Part shown: positions 10,886-20,853 of the stretch, in pieces
How positions within the stretch are numbered: the stretch's first letter is position 1
Layout of the letters: each line of letters starts with the position of its first letter
Assembly (NCBI GenBank): GCA_963682175.1
Contig: OY821787.1
Coordinates: 22,918,501-22,982,500 of the forward strand
Source of the DNA: Triglochin maritima
Lineage: Eukaryota; Streptophyta; Magnoliopsida; Alismatales; Juncaginaceae
DNA: 64,000 nucleotides
Direction of reading: 5' to 3'
Position numbers and translations under genes: made by a program
Notes under the pieces: model-generated
Database searches by the model: none
What the model was told of the DNA's origin: nothing
Seen by the model: only the letters and a program-made list of their open reading frames with translations

Positions 10886-11466
10886 CCAGAGCGGTTTTGG
10901 AGACGATCGAAGAAAAATCTCCAGATCCGATTAAGAGTTTGGCTGTCCAATTTTAGCTGCGGGCTGGGTTGTCGGGTCAGAGCATTCGAGGATCTCCAGA
11001 TCTGATTTACAGCCGTCCGATTATGCCCAGATCCATCCAAACCCTATAATCGTCTATAAATAGACTTGTATTCTCTGCTTCCCCTCTTCTTCTTCCTTCC
11101 CCCATTAAAGTAGGTCTTAGTAGTGTAAATAAGTGGGTCGAAGAGGAGAAAACTTTGTATTTTTATTTCTTAATCTAGTTTAGTTCTTGTTCTTTATGTT
11201 GTTGTTTTCCTTTGATGCAATTTCTTTTATGTTGTTGTTTGCTTAATCTTGTTTTCTTCATTTCCATTATGGGTTTATGTTGTTTTTATGCTTTCTTTAG
11301 TTTAGAGATGAGTAGAAAGTAGTCCATCCCCATTTCGGGGTGGAGAAGAAGATGATGTGATTATGTGATGTATCAGGTGTGTGTGTGTGTGTGTTAATCT
11401 TAATCCTTTGAGCCTTACATGATTTCCATAACCATCTAATGAGATTTCACTCATATCTTTGATGTG
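10886..11466 (+). repeat. 5' LTR of C, first part (5'-truncated)
   Basis: From the GACGATCGAAGAAAAAT segment this aligns with the C 3' LTR at about 42345-42925. The TATA box CTATAAATAG is at 11054-11063. The U3 palindrome present in the 3' LTR (42366-42381) is deleted here. It ends at the E insertion, with the target-site copy ATGTG at 11462-11466. Confidence 0.8.
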
Positions 11467-13011
11467 TGATTGACATCATTTCATGCTTATATTTGTATCT
11501 TATATCCATTATCTTACACCTAAGCAATGCAACGTGACGAGTTTTATGTTTGAATTTCAGAAATAAAGTGGTTTGAAGAGAAGAGGCATGAAAGGACCTA
11601 AAAGATAGGAAAAAGGACTGAGTTGAGAGACTCGAGGACTACGATGCAAGGGAGAAGGACCTGAACGTAAGACTGTAGGACCTAAGAGCAAAATAGAAAA
11701 CTCCACAACATCATGGGGAGTATTTTGGCAATTCAATTTGGGTCGGAGCTCCAACAAGCAAAGTAGAGTCATCCAAGACCAACAAATATATCAAGGAAAG
11801 CCCAAAACAAAATTTAGCCAGGTACGGATCCTGTAAACCGCCAATTGGCGGTCTAGATCTTCCCAGATCCGCTAAGATTTCTGGAGCGTATGTATTAGTG
11901 TTTGTTTAGGCTATTTTTCGTATTTGTTTAGTCCCATACCGGGGGATTGTCCCGGATTACCTTTTTCTATGGCTATAAATAGAACTCTCCCTCCTCTCAT
12001 GTACCACATCTCCTCTCTTGGTGGCCATCTTCTCTACTAAGAGTGAAGCCTGGAAGCAAAATTCTGGTGAAGAAAGAGGCTACTTGTAATTGAGTGAGTA
12101 ATAAATAGATGTTTTACTTTAGTTTTGTTGTTTCTTTCTTAGTTTAATTTCCTTTCATATGCTTGCATGCTTGTTTTGTTTTATGTCCTCTTAGTTCTTT
12201 AATATTTCTTGCTTGCTTAGGATAGTTTCATTTCAGTAGAATGTTTCATTTTGTTAATGTAGTTAATGTAATGAGTAGTGAGTAGTTCCATCCCCATTTA
12301 GGGGTGGAGAAATATGTGATATGATCATGTAGTGTATTAGGTGTGTGTTATCTTAATCCCTTGAGCCTTATATGATTTCCATAACAATCTAATGGGATTT
12401 CACCCTTATCTTTAATATGCTAATGCTCTTGAATGAAGCTTAGCTTATGCTTAGATTAGTGGACCTATTTTATGGGGAATTATAAGGTGAGGATATGGAT
12501 GGAATTAATATTGGAAACACAATTTGTAGTGTATGTACTCTTGTTGCCTTTACCTTGGTTAATGTCTTGTATGTTTTAATGATAATGTGTTATCTTAATT
12601 CATGTGGAGGCATAGTAGGGTCTAGTCTTTATACATGAGTTCATTTAGATTCATTCCAATTATTGTCTTGTATGCTTTAATGATATGATCTTATCTTAAT
12701 TTATGTTGAGGCAAAGTTGGATTTAGTTTTATGATTTCATGCACTATATGTTGTGATGAGCATAATCGAACACACACACACACATATTTATATTCACATT
12801 ATTTCTCTACCCCCTATGGGGTTTAGTTTTATTGCTTATCTTCCATTTCCTTTTTGCATTGTAGTGTAGTTTAGTGTAACCAACCTTTCTCTCCTTTCTT
12901 TCCCACTCTCCTTCGCACAAACCAAAAGTCGACACACCTCCCTATGGATCGACCCGTATTTGCCACCGCTTCAACGCGGCCGTGCACTTGCGGTATAAAA
13001 CGAATCAATCG
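11467..13011 (+). repeat. 5' LTR of E (1545 bp)
   Basis: It starts TGATTGACATC and ends CAATCG (the 3' LTR has CAATCA, so the last base is mutated). The U3 palindrome is at 11835-11854, the TATA box CTATAAATAG at 11973-11982, R/U5 hairpins at 12288-12307 and about 12808-12824, and the U5 hairpin CCGC-TTCAAC-GCGG at 12966-12979. Confidence 0.9.
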
Positions 13012-13017
13012 AGTTTT

Positions 13018-13035
13018 TGGCGTTGTTGCCGGGGA
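13018..13035 (+). other. Primer-binding site, tRNA-Asp type (E)
   Basis: TGGCGTTGTTGCCGGGGA differs at one position from the complement of plant tRNA-Asp(GTC). Confidence 0.9.
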
Positions 13036-14073
13036 GGTGCTCTGTCCAGACTTTGGTTTGGACGATTCGAGTGGTTTTAATTTTTTGTTTTTAGTTTTTG
13101 TTGGTTTCAGGGATCCTAGAGCTCACGGGGAGGCTACTGGACTAGTTTAAGCACAAAAGCTTCAACAAGGACCGCCAAGCGGTCTTGGACGGCCAATTAG
13201 CGGCCTGGTGAGCGTTTCTTGCTCTTAGTTTTCTTCTGGTAGTTGGTTCTTTCATTTAGTTATCTGGGAGCACTATTTTGCATGCTGTGACATCTAGTTT
13301 GATCCCAGATCATTAAACTAATCCCCATTAATCAACTTGGCCTTAAAATCCAAAGCAAAAGACTAGACATTCTTACTTGTTTAGGTCACGAATCATGTAC
13401 TTGACTTAGGCATGTAGTTGTCTTTTCTTTTAGCTTTATTTTCAGTTGTTGAGTGCTGGCATGAGGTACGCATTTCCTACACTCATTCATGCATCTTGTA
13501 TGCCCCTGCATTAGTTAGTAGGAATTGCATCAGGACAAGAGTGAGTTGAGCGTTTGATTGGAGCGTTGATTGCTAGATTTAGGATCAAAACACTACTAAG
13601 GAGGGGTTGTCCGATAAAAGATAAGGTGGGGGATTTCATCACCCTTTCCTTGGCCCTAAAAATCACTCTTAATCAAGCCTTAACTAAAAGCAAGTGGGCA
13701 TTGGCCCTAGGATTTCGGACGCACTAGGAGAGTAATCTAGTTGAGACCGTCATGGCCTGATCGGCGTTGCCTACCTTGTCGATAGTAGGAGGTACTGGAT
13801 CTCCAGATCTGGTATCACTTGCTGGGCATTGTGGTCCTCGTTGTAGGGAGGTGAGGCGTGTCGAGGCTAGTGACCTCGAAGTTAGGCGTCATCTAGCCTA
13901 AGGACCCATAGCCTTAAGCTGATTGAGTCGTGCTTGCTAGTTAGGCTTCTACCTGATCCCATTACCAATGCTAGATCTAAGGATTCTTCCCTCCTCATCT
14001 GTTCTCTACGAGTAGTCTCCTCCTTTAGTACACCTTCTATTGTGTGTTATTTTAGAGTCGAGTCGAGAATTTT
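13036..14073 (+). other. E leader (noncoding)
   Basis: The leader has a palindrome pair at 13171-13206 (CCGCCAAGCGG, then GGCCAATTAGCGGCC), a splice-donor-like GAGGTACG (GT at 13466), and the conserved block around GGTGGGGGATTTCATCACCC (about 13603-13660). Short reading frames here are not conserved as protein. Confidence 0.7.
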
Positions 14074-17000
14074 ATGCGAGGATGGGCTCGTTCTAGTGAG
14101 AGCGCTCGACATGAGAGAGTGCATTTTTCTGAGATGGACGGTCTTGGTGATCGGCCATCTCTGCCTCGTGCTCCTTTGGAGCATGAGGCCGAGTCTTCTC
14201 GTGGTGACGGGGGAGACCGGGTTCCATACATGGATTACCTCGGTCCGTTCCCACAACCACATAGACCTTCTCCTCCTCCTCTGACTCGAGAGGAAGAGGG
14301 ATTCGGTCAGGATCGTGTTCTTGGTGCACCACCACCATTAGCTCGACAGGATAGACCAATGACTTTGTAAGAGTGGACCCATCCTTTTCGGGCCACGCAA
14401 CCTTCTTGCATAGTTCTTCCCCCAGCTCACGGGAACAACTATGAGATGAAACCTCAATATGTGAGCATGCTTCCTACCTTCACTGCCAATAAGGAGGATC
14501 TGTATATTTTTATACGCGAATTCGAGGAAGTATGCTCCATGTTCAAGCTTCAACAGCTTGATGAAGATTCATTCCGGTTGAGGATGATTTCTTTCGCGTT
14601 GAAGGATAACGCGAAGAAATGGATGTACAGCCTCCCAGCGAGCTCTATTCGGTCTTGGGATGACTTTGTGACCGTATTTCTGAAGAGATTTTTCCCTCAA
14701 AGGAAAACTCAACAGATACGACATCATATACATCAATTGTATCAGACTAAGACCGAAACTTTTCATGGTTTCTTTGAGAGGTTCAAGGACCTTCTCCAGT
14801 AGTGCCCTCATCATGGAATTGAGCATTGGCAGCTGTGCCAGATTGTTTATGAGGGCCTCAACTACAACACCCGTACATTGTTGGAGTCGATGTATCAGGG
14901 TGATTTCCAAATGAAACCCATCGATGAGGCATGGGACACTCTTAAATTAATGGCTGAACGTACCTTTGAGTGGGACACCATGAGAGAGCCACCAACCGCC
15001 AGGTCTTCTGGTCAAGCTGGATCATATCAAGTTGACTCAGCTATCGTGTATGAGGCGAAAATGGGTGCTCTCATGCGTAGGATTGAGAGTTTAGAGTTGG
15101 ACCGAGCTACTGTAGCTCAGGTCGCTACTCCCGGATGTGGTAGGTGTTGACTTACGGGCCATGATGACTTGGAACGCGCTTACGCTCCAACGGATACTGA
15201 GCATGGAAATGTGATGTACCAACAGAGGCCCCGTAACGACCCGTACAGTCACTCCTACAACCCGGGATGGCGTAACTATACTAACTTCTCTTGGGGGCCC
15301 AGTGGGGGTAACGGTCATAGCTGACACGCTCAACCTCCACCTTATCAACCTCCACGCCTATCGGCGACCTACCAATCCCCACATCAAAGGTCTCAGCACC
15401 ATAATTACCAACCTGCTCAGGCCTCATCGTCAGGTTATTCTAACCAAACTCCACTACCCCAACGGGTTGACTCGAAGGACCCCACTCTCGAACAAACCCT
15501 TCACGAGTTCATACAGAGCACACAATCCATGTTTGTGGCCAGCAACAATTCAGTCAAAGCATTGGAAATGCAAGTTACCCAGTTGCCTCATCAGCTCCAT
15601 GAACGCGAAAAGGGCCAGTTACCGAGTCAACCTGAGGTGAATGCTCGGGGTACCCATTCTCAAGGAAGGCCACCTGTGCCTCATGATACCTCTGAACCGA
15701 CCCATCATATTAATGTGATTCATACTTTGAGATCTGGTAAGGAGGTGGACAACCACATTGGGGTGCCTTCCTTGTCATCACCATCTCTGAGGGAGCCAGA
15801 TCTGGAGGTTCCTTCTACATTTCCTTCGACAAAGGGGCTGAACCCTGAGGTCCCCTTGTCTCCTCTTGTGTCGAACGAATCAGATTCTGAGGTCCCCACT
15901 CATGCTTCTTTGGACCAGAATTCTGAGGTTCCTTCGCAGAACCCTAATACCCCGAAGGTGCCATTCCCTGAGCGCCTTAAAAAGAAAACTTCAGATCAGC
16001 ATGACAAGATGCTTGAGATGTTTCGGCAAGTTAAGGTGAACATCCCTCTGTTGGAGGTGATTCAGCAAATGCCACCTTATGCCAAGGTTCTCAAGGACTT
16101 ATGCACCAAGAAGAGAAAAACTCATGTTCCAAAGAAAGCTTTCTTGCGGCTAACGTGAGTTCTTTGTTGGCACAACCCATGCAAGTAAAATACAAGGACC
16201 TTGGTTGTCCAACTATCTCTTGTGTGATTGGTGTTGTGTCCGTACATCGGGCCCTATTGGACCTTGGTGCATCTGTTAATCTTCTGCCATATTCTGTCTA
16301 TGTCCACCTCGGTCTTGGCTGATAGGTCTATGAAGAAACCGAGGGGTGTGGTGGACGATGTGCTGATCAAAGTGGGAGAGTTCATTTATCCGGTTGACTT
16401 CTTTGTTTTGGATACTGAACCCGTGCCAAAGCCACTTAGACAAATTCCTGTCATTCTGGGGCGACCATTTCTTGCGACGTTCAATGCCTTGATCAATTGT
16501 CGCAATGGTCTGATGCGCTTGACTTATGGTACTCAATGCGCTGATTTCAACATCTTCACCATCGGCAAGAAGCTAGGTGCCTTCAATGACCCTATTGGGG
16601 TCAACCTTATCCAGGGCTTGGCTGAGATTGAAGTTGAGGGCACCTTCAAGTACTTCAGAGAATTGTTCGATGGAGATCCCGAAGGTGGTGAAGATGTGTC
16701 ACCTGGGCTGGCACAAGAAGGTGCCTTATATTCTGATCACGTGGCCTTCGTGCCACTTCCTTTTGATCTTGTGGCCCTTGAGCCACATTCTTCTGATCAC
16801 GTGGCCCTTGAGCCACATCCTTTCGATCATGTGGCTCTTGAGCCACAAGATACCATTTTTATGGCCTCAGGGCCAGATGCTCTTCATTCTGTATCTACGG
16901 AGGACCCCATGTCGGTTAAGAATCAACCACCTGATACCCTACATTTCAAACAACCAGACAGAGGTTCACCTCTCATTCATGCCTCCTCTTTCGCTAACTC

Positions 17001-17103
17001 TCAAGAGGCATCGAACGACCACAATTCTGCTTTGTATGTTGCGAGCCCATGCATGTGCATTTTTGGCTCGAGAGATGGCAGGTTTCCATTTGATGTCCCT
17101 TGA
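14074..17103 (+). pseudogene. gag-protease of E (broken)
   Basis: The order is gag N-terminus (from ATG at 14074), capsid-like block (LYIFIREFEEVCSMF, then FALKDNAKKWMYSLP, about 14440-14800), matrix/NC linker, CCHC remnant, protease N-flank (DLCTKKRKTHVPKK), and retropepsin with LLDLGASVNLLPYSVY (about 16250-16310) and VILGRPFLAT (about 16450-16480). It ends FPFDVP with TGA at 17101-17103. Breaks: a stop after PMTL at about 14368, a TAG before CPHHG at about 14802, a TGA within the zinc knuckle plus loss of its last Cys (about 15150), stops or frame changes near 15322 and 16155, and a deletion of about a dozen codons after the protease active site (16320). A2 ends in the same FDVP, so this is the natural end of the reading frame and no pol follows. 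DLGA instead of DTGA is usual for this plant clade. Confidence 0.85.
16741..16876 (+). repeat. 30-bp tandem repeat encoding VALEPH units, each a DNA hairpin
   Basis: Copies start at 16741, 16771, 16801 and 16831, with a weaker fifth at 16861, exactly 30 bp apart. Each encodes about ten residues with a VALEP core. Each also contains GTGGC...GCCAC; the 16831 copy is a perfect 7-bp stem (GTGGCTC/GAGCCAC). C has one such unit at about 22947-22965. Confidence 0.85.
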
Positions 17104-18702
17104 CAAATGAAGATGGGAGCCCATTTTTGTACATAGTAAAAAAACAAAAAAACAAGAAAAAGAAAAGAAAAGAAAAGAAAGAAAAAGACTCCTTCAGTGA
17201 GCATCGATTGTTGTAGGCTCCAACCCTTGAGTATTTGGGCCCCCTTTTCTTTCACGTATTTTGTCTCCCTTTTTAAGTATCTCGCATGTTTTGAGGGGAA
17301 TTTGGGTTGTGTCCAACAACATAACCATGAACTTCTTTTTGCGCTTCATGTTGGTGAGATCTTTCCTTTTTCATGCATAAATCCATGTAGTTTCATGCTC
17401 ACATTCATTGCGGACAATGCATGAAGTAGGTGTGGGGGGTGTTTTTACGTGTGTACATAGTCTAGTCTTTCCTTTGATTTTTGTTTTCTTTTGTGTGCAT
17501 TGTTAGGGTCATGTTAGTGTGCTGCATTTAATATCGATATATTTGCTTGCCATGATCCTTGGGTGACTTGTCTTCTTTTGCTTTCCTAGTGCTTCAAAAT
17601 TTTCACATTTCATTCAAAATCTTCATGTGTTTGCGAAAGAAAATGATTTGTGGGTTTTGTGTGTGTTTAGCATGTGTAAAACCGTTGAGAGGCAAAGTAA
17701 AAAGAAAGCTCCCAAAATTGTCTTGAACTCGATGCATTAGGATATCTAGTACAGTGGCTTTAGGACTTATCGAGTCGTTAGGATGCACCCCGGTTTTCCC
17801 TCGGGTGCGAGTAATCATTGGATTTCAGTACTCAAACATTTAAAGAAGTCCATCCCGAACCTAGTGAGTCAATAATTCGTGTCTGTTAATTTAAGTAAGT
17901 TTGTTGTAGTCAATGACCCTTTAAATCTTGTTGTGAGACACTAAGTGTAGGGGTTTTGGTTCATGTGTAGATAAGAAATAAGTAAGTGTTCTCTCTTCTC
18001 GCACGGCTCCTCTCACTCGCTAAAGTAGGTCTGAGGGGACTTTGTGCCTGGTGCTTTCGAGTCATCTGACTTGGGATGTGCCGACCGAACTCTCGTTACA
18101 CGGGTGGTAATGATTGCCCTATGTGGAGATTTGGGGAAAGGTGTACGTGATAGTGTAAGTCCTCATGGGCAATGATGCACGAAACCTGACCCTGGGAGAA
18201 TGAAGCTCCAACTAATAAAAAGAAAAGAAAAAATATAAAAAAAAAGAGAAAAAAACAAAAGGAAAAAAAATGGTAATGCAAATAAGAACCTTAATGGACT
18301 TTACACTTTTTATCACTTGAGGATGTTGAGGTTGTCCATGTCTTTCACTTAATTCCTTATTTAACTTGCACGAATGGTTCATTAGGCTAGGTGTGTGGAG
18401 TTATTACCTTTATAGAGTCGGCCCGTAGGATTACCGTGTCCAATGATCGACAAAATTTGTCCAACGAGTCGTGTGTCTAGATTCAATAATGCATCTTGTT
18501 TGGATTTTGTGGGTATATCCGCTAAAAACCCTCAGGAGACAACACTCCTCCTCCTTGGAAACAAGGAGGTTTAACAACTTGTTACACGTGCTAAGTGCAA
18601 CCGTGATTCCTACGAAAGTGAGTTAAGATTTCTTGTTTCTCGTTTGCTTTTCTCTTTCTTTGTTTTGCTCGGGACTAGCAAAAAATTAGGTGTGGGGATA
18701 TT
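17104..18702 (+). other. E 3' noncoding region with internal and terminal polypurine tracts
   Basis: This is 1.6 kb of noncoding sequence shared, in order, with C (23412-24909) and, inverted, with A2 (26296-27889). It contains an internal polypurine-like AGGTGTGGGGGG (17428-17439) preceded by GGACAATGCATGA, a block around GACCGAACTCTCGTTACACGG (about 17930-18200), A-rich tracts (18220-18270), the GNRA hairpin module (18505-18640), and the terminal polypurine tract AGGTGTGGGGA (18688-18698). Confidence 0.75.
18505..18640 (+). other. Conserved 3' structured module (E copy)
   Basis: This is the E copy of a module found just before the 3' polypurine tract of A, B, C, E and G. Its main hairpin (18550-18569) has the perfect 8-bp stem CCTCCTTG/CAAGGAGG closed by the tetraloop GAAA. 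A second inverted repeat, GTTACAC...GTGCAAC (one mismatch here, perfect in A and B), follows at about 18580-18602. A short AGGAG/CTCCT pair lies before it. Confidence 0.75.
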
Positions 18703-20241
18703 TGATTGACATCATTTCATGCTTATATTTGTATCTTATATCCATTATCTTACACCTAAGCATTGCTACATGACGAGTTTTATGTTTGAATTTCAGAAAT
18801 AAAGTGGTTTGAAGAGAAGAGGCATGAAAGGACCTAAAAGATAGGAAAAATGACTGAGTTGAGAGACTCGAGGACTAAGATGCAAGGGAGAAGGACTTGA
18901 ACGTAAGACTGAAGGACCTAAGAGCAAAATAGAAAACTCCCCACCATCATGGGGAGTATTTTGGCAATTCGATCCGGGTCGGAGCTCCAACAAGCGAAGT
19001 AGATGCCTCCAAGACAACCAAATATATCAAGGAAAGCCCAAAACAAAATTTAGCCAAATACGGATCCTGTAGACCGCCAATTGGCGGTCTTGATCTTCCC
19101 GGATCCACTAAGATTTCTGGAGCGTATGTATTAGTGATTGTTTAGGCTTATTTTAGTATTTTAGTCCCATACACGAGGATTGTCCCGGATTACCTTTTTC
19201 TATGGCTATAAATAGAACTCCCCCTCCTCTCATGTACCCCATCTCCTCTTTTGGTGGTCATCTTCTCTACTAAGAGTGAAGCCTGGAAGTAAACTCTGGT
19301 GGAGAAAGAGGCTACTTGTAATTGAGTGAGTAATAAATAGATGTTTTACTTTAGTTGTGTTGTTTCTTTCTTAGTTTAATTTCCTTTCATATGCTTGCAT
19401 GCTTGTTTTGTTTTATGTCCTCTTAGTTCTTTAATATTTCTTGCTTGCTTAGGATAGATTCATTTCAGTAGAATGTTTCATTTTGTTAATGTAGTTAATG
19501 TAATGAGTAGTTCCATCCCCATTTGGGGGTGGAGAAATATGTGATATGATCACGTAGTGTATTAGGTGTGTGTTATGTTAATCCCTTGAGCCTTATATGA
19601 TTTCCATAACCATCTAATGGGATTTTACTCTTATCTTTGATATGCTAATGCTCTTGAATGAAGCTTAGCTTATGCTTAGATTAGTCGACCTATTTTATGG
19701 GGAATGATAATGTGAGGATATGGATGGAATTAATATTGGAAACACAATTTGTAGTGTATGTACTCTTGTTTCCTTTACCTTGGTTAATGTCTTGTATGTT
19801 TTAATGATAATGTGTTATCTTAATTCATGTGGAGGCATAGTAGGGTCTAGTCTTTATACATGAGTTCATTTAGCTTCATTCCAATTAATGTCTTGTATGC
19901 TTTAATGATATGATCTTATCTTAATTCATGTTGACGCAAAGTTGGATTTAGTTTTATGATTTCATGCACTACATGTTGTGATGAGCATAATCGAACACAC
20001 ACACACACATCTTTAAATTCACATTATTTCTCTACCCCCTATGGGGTTTAGTTTTATTTCTTATCATCCATTTCCTTTTTGTATTGTAGTGTAGTTTAGT
20101 GTAACCAACCTTTCTCTCCTTTCTTTCCCACTCGCCTTCGCACAAACCAAAAGTCGACACACCTCCCTGTGGATTGACCCGTATTTGTCACCGCTTCAAC
20201 GTGACCGTGCATTTGCGGTTTAATACAAAACGAATCAATCA
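18703..20241 (+). repeat. 3' LTR of E (1539 bp)
   Basis: TGATTGACATC...CAATCA, close to the 5' LTR throughout. The perfect palindrome AGACCGCCAATTGGCGGTCT is at 19071-19090 and the TATA box at 19206-19215. The U5 hairpin is partly broken (CCGC-TTCAAC-GTGA). Confidence 0.9.
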
Positions 20242-20829
20242 ATGTGCTAATGCTCTTGACTGATGCTTAGCACATGCTTAGATTAGTGGGCATATTTTAT
20301 GAGGAATGATGAGGTGGGGATAAGGATGGAAGAAGGAAATATGGTATGTGGGAGCATGTGCTCATGTTGGCCTCATCCTAATTAATATCTTGTATGTTTT
20401 AATGATTGTGTTGAATCTTATTTCATGTAGAGACAAAATGGGGTTTGGTCATTATGCATGAGTTCATTTAGCGTCATTTCAATTATTGTCTTGTATGTTT
20501 TAATGATAATGTTTTATCTTATTTCATGTGGAGGCAAATTGGATTTGGATTTATGGTATTCATGCACTACATGTTGTGACTAACACAAATGAACACACAC
20601 ACATATTTTTGTATTTGCATTCTTTCTCTACCCCCTAAGGGGTTTAGTTTTATTATTTGTTTTCCGATTATATAAGCATTGTAGTGTAACTCCGCCTACA
20701 TTCCTCTCTTCTTCTCCCCCACTCGAGTATTGTGGATTATGACTCATGCACGCTCCTTGTGGACTCGATATGTACCTGCCACCGTTTCAACGTGGTAGTG
20801 CACTTGCAGTATTTTAACTGATTCAATCA
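20242..20829 (+). repeat. 5' LTR of C, second part
   Basis: This continues the C LTR after the second ATGTG copy (20242-20246). It aligns with 42926-43520 and ends ACTGATTCAATCA, directly before the spacer and primer-binding site. Confidence 0.85.
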
Positions 20830-20835
20830 AGTTTT

Positions 20836-20853
20836 TAGCGTCGTTGCCGGGGA
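20836..20853 (+). other. Primer-binding site, tRNA-Asp type (C)
   Basis: TAGCGTCGTTGCCGGGGA has two mismatches to the tRNA-Asp complement, at the usual 6-base spacing after the LTR. Confidence 0.8.

Larger units (their letters stand above)
11467..20241 (+). mobile_element. Element E: complete gag-protease LTR element without pol
   Basis: This is an 8775-bp plus-strand element with two LTRs (1545 and 1539 bp), a tRNA-Asp primer site, leader, gag-protease, a 1.6-kb 3' noncoding region and a polypurine tract. It is flanked by ATGTG on both sides (11462-11466 and 20242-20246). Removing it restores the continuity of the C LTR. The whole internal region is accounted for, with no reverse transcriptase, RNase H or integrase. 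Confidence 0.9.

Noticed and set aside
14074..17103. DLGA in place of DTGA/DSGA taken as an inactive protease
   Set aside because: All copies of all families here have DLG, and DLGAS is common in Athila/Tat-type plant elements, so it is a clade feature, not decay.
18096..18281. Phe-rich reading frame on the minus strand as a membrane protein
   Set aside because: It is the shadow of an A-rich tract in the E 3' noncoding region.
18505..18640. The 3' module as a tRNA or tRNA-like gene
   Set aside because: The hairpins do not form a cloverleaf, and there is no recognisable A/B box or anticodon arm.
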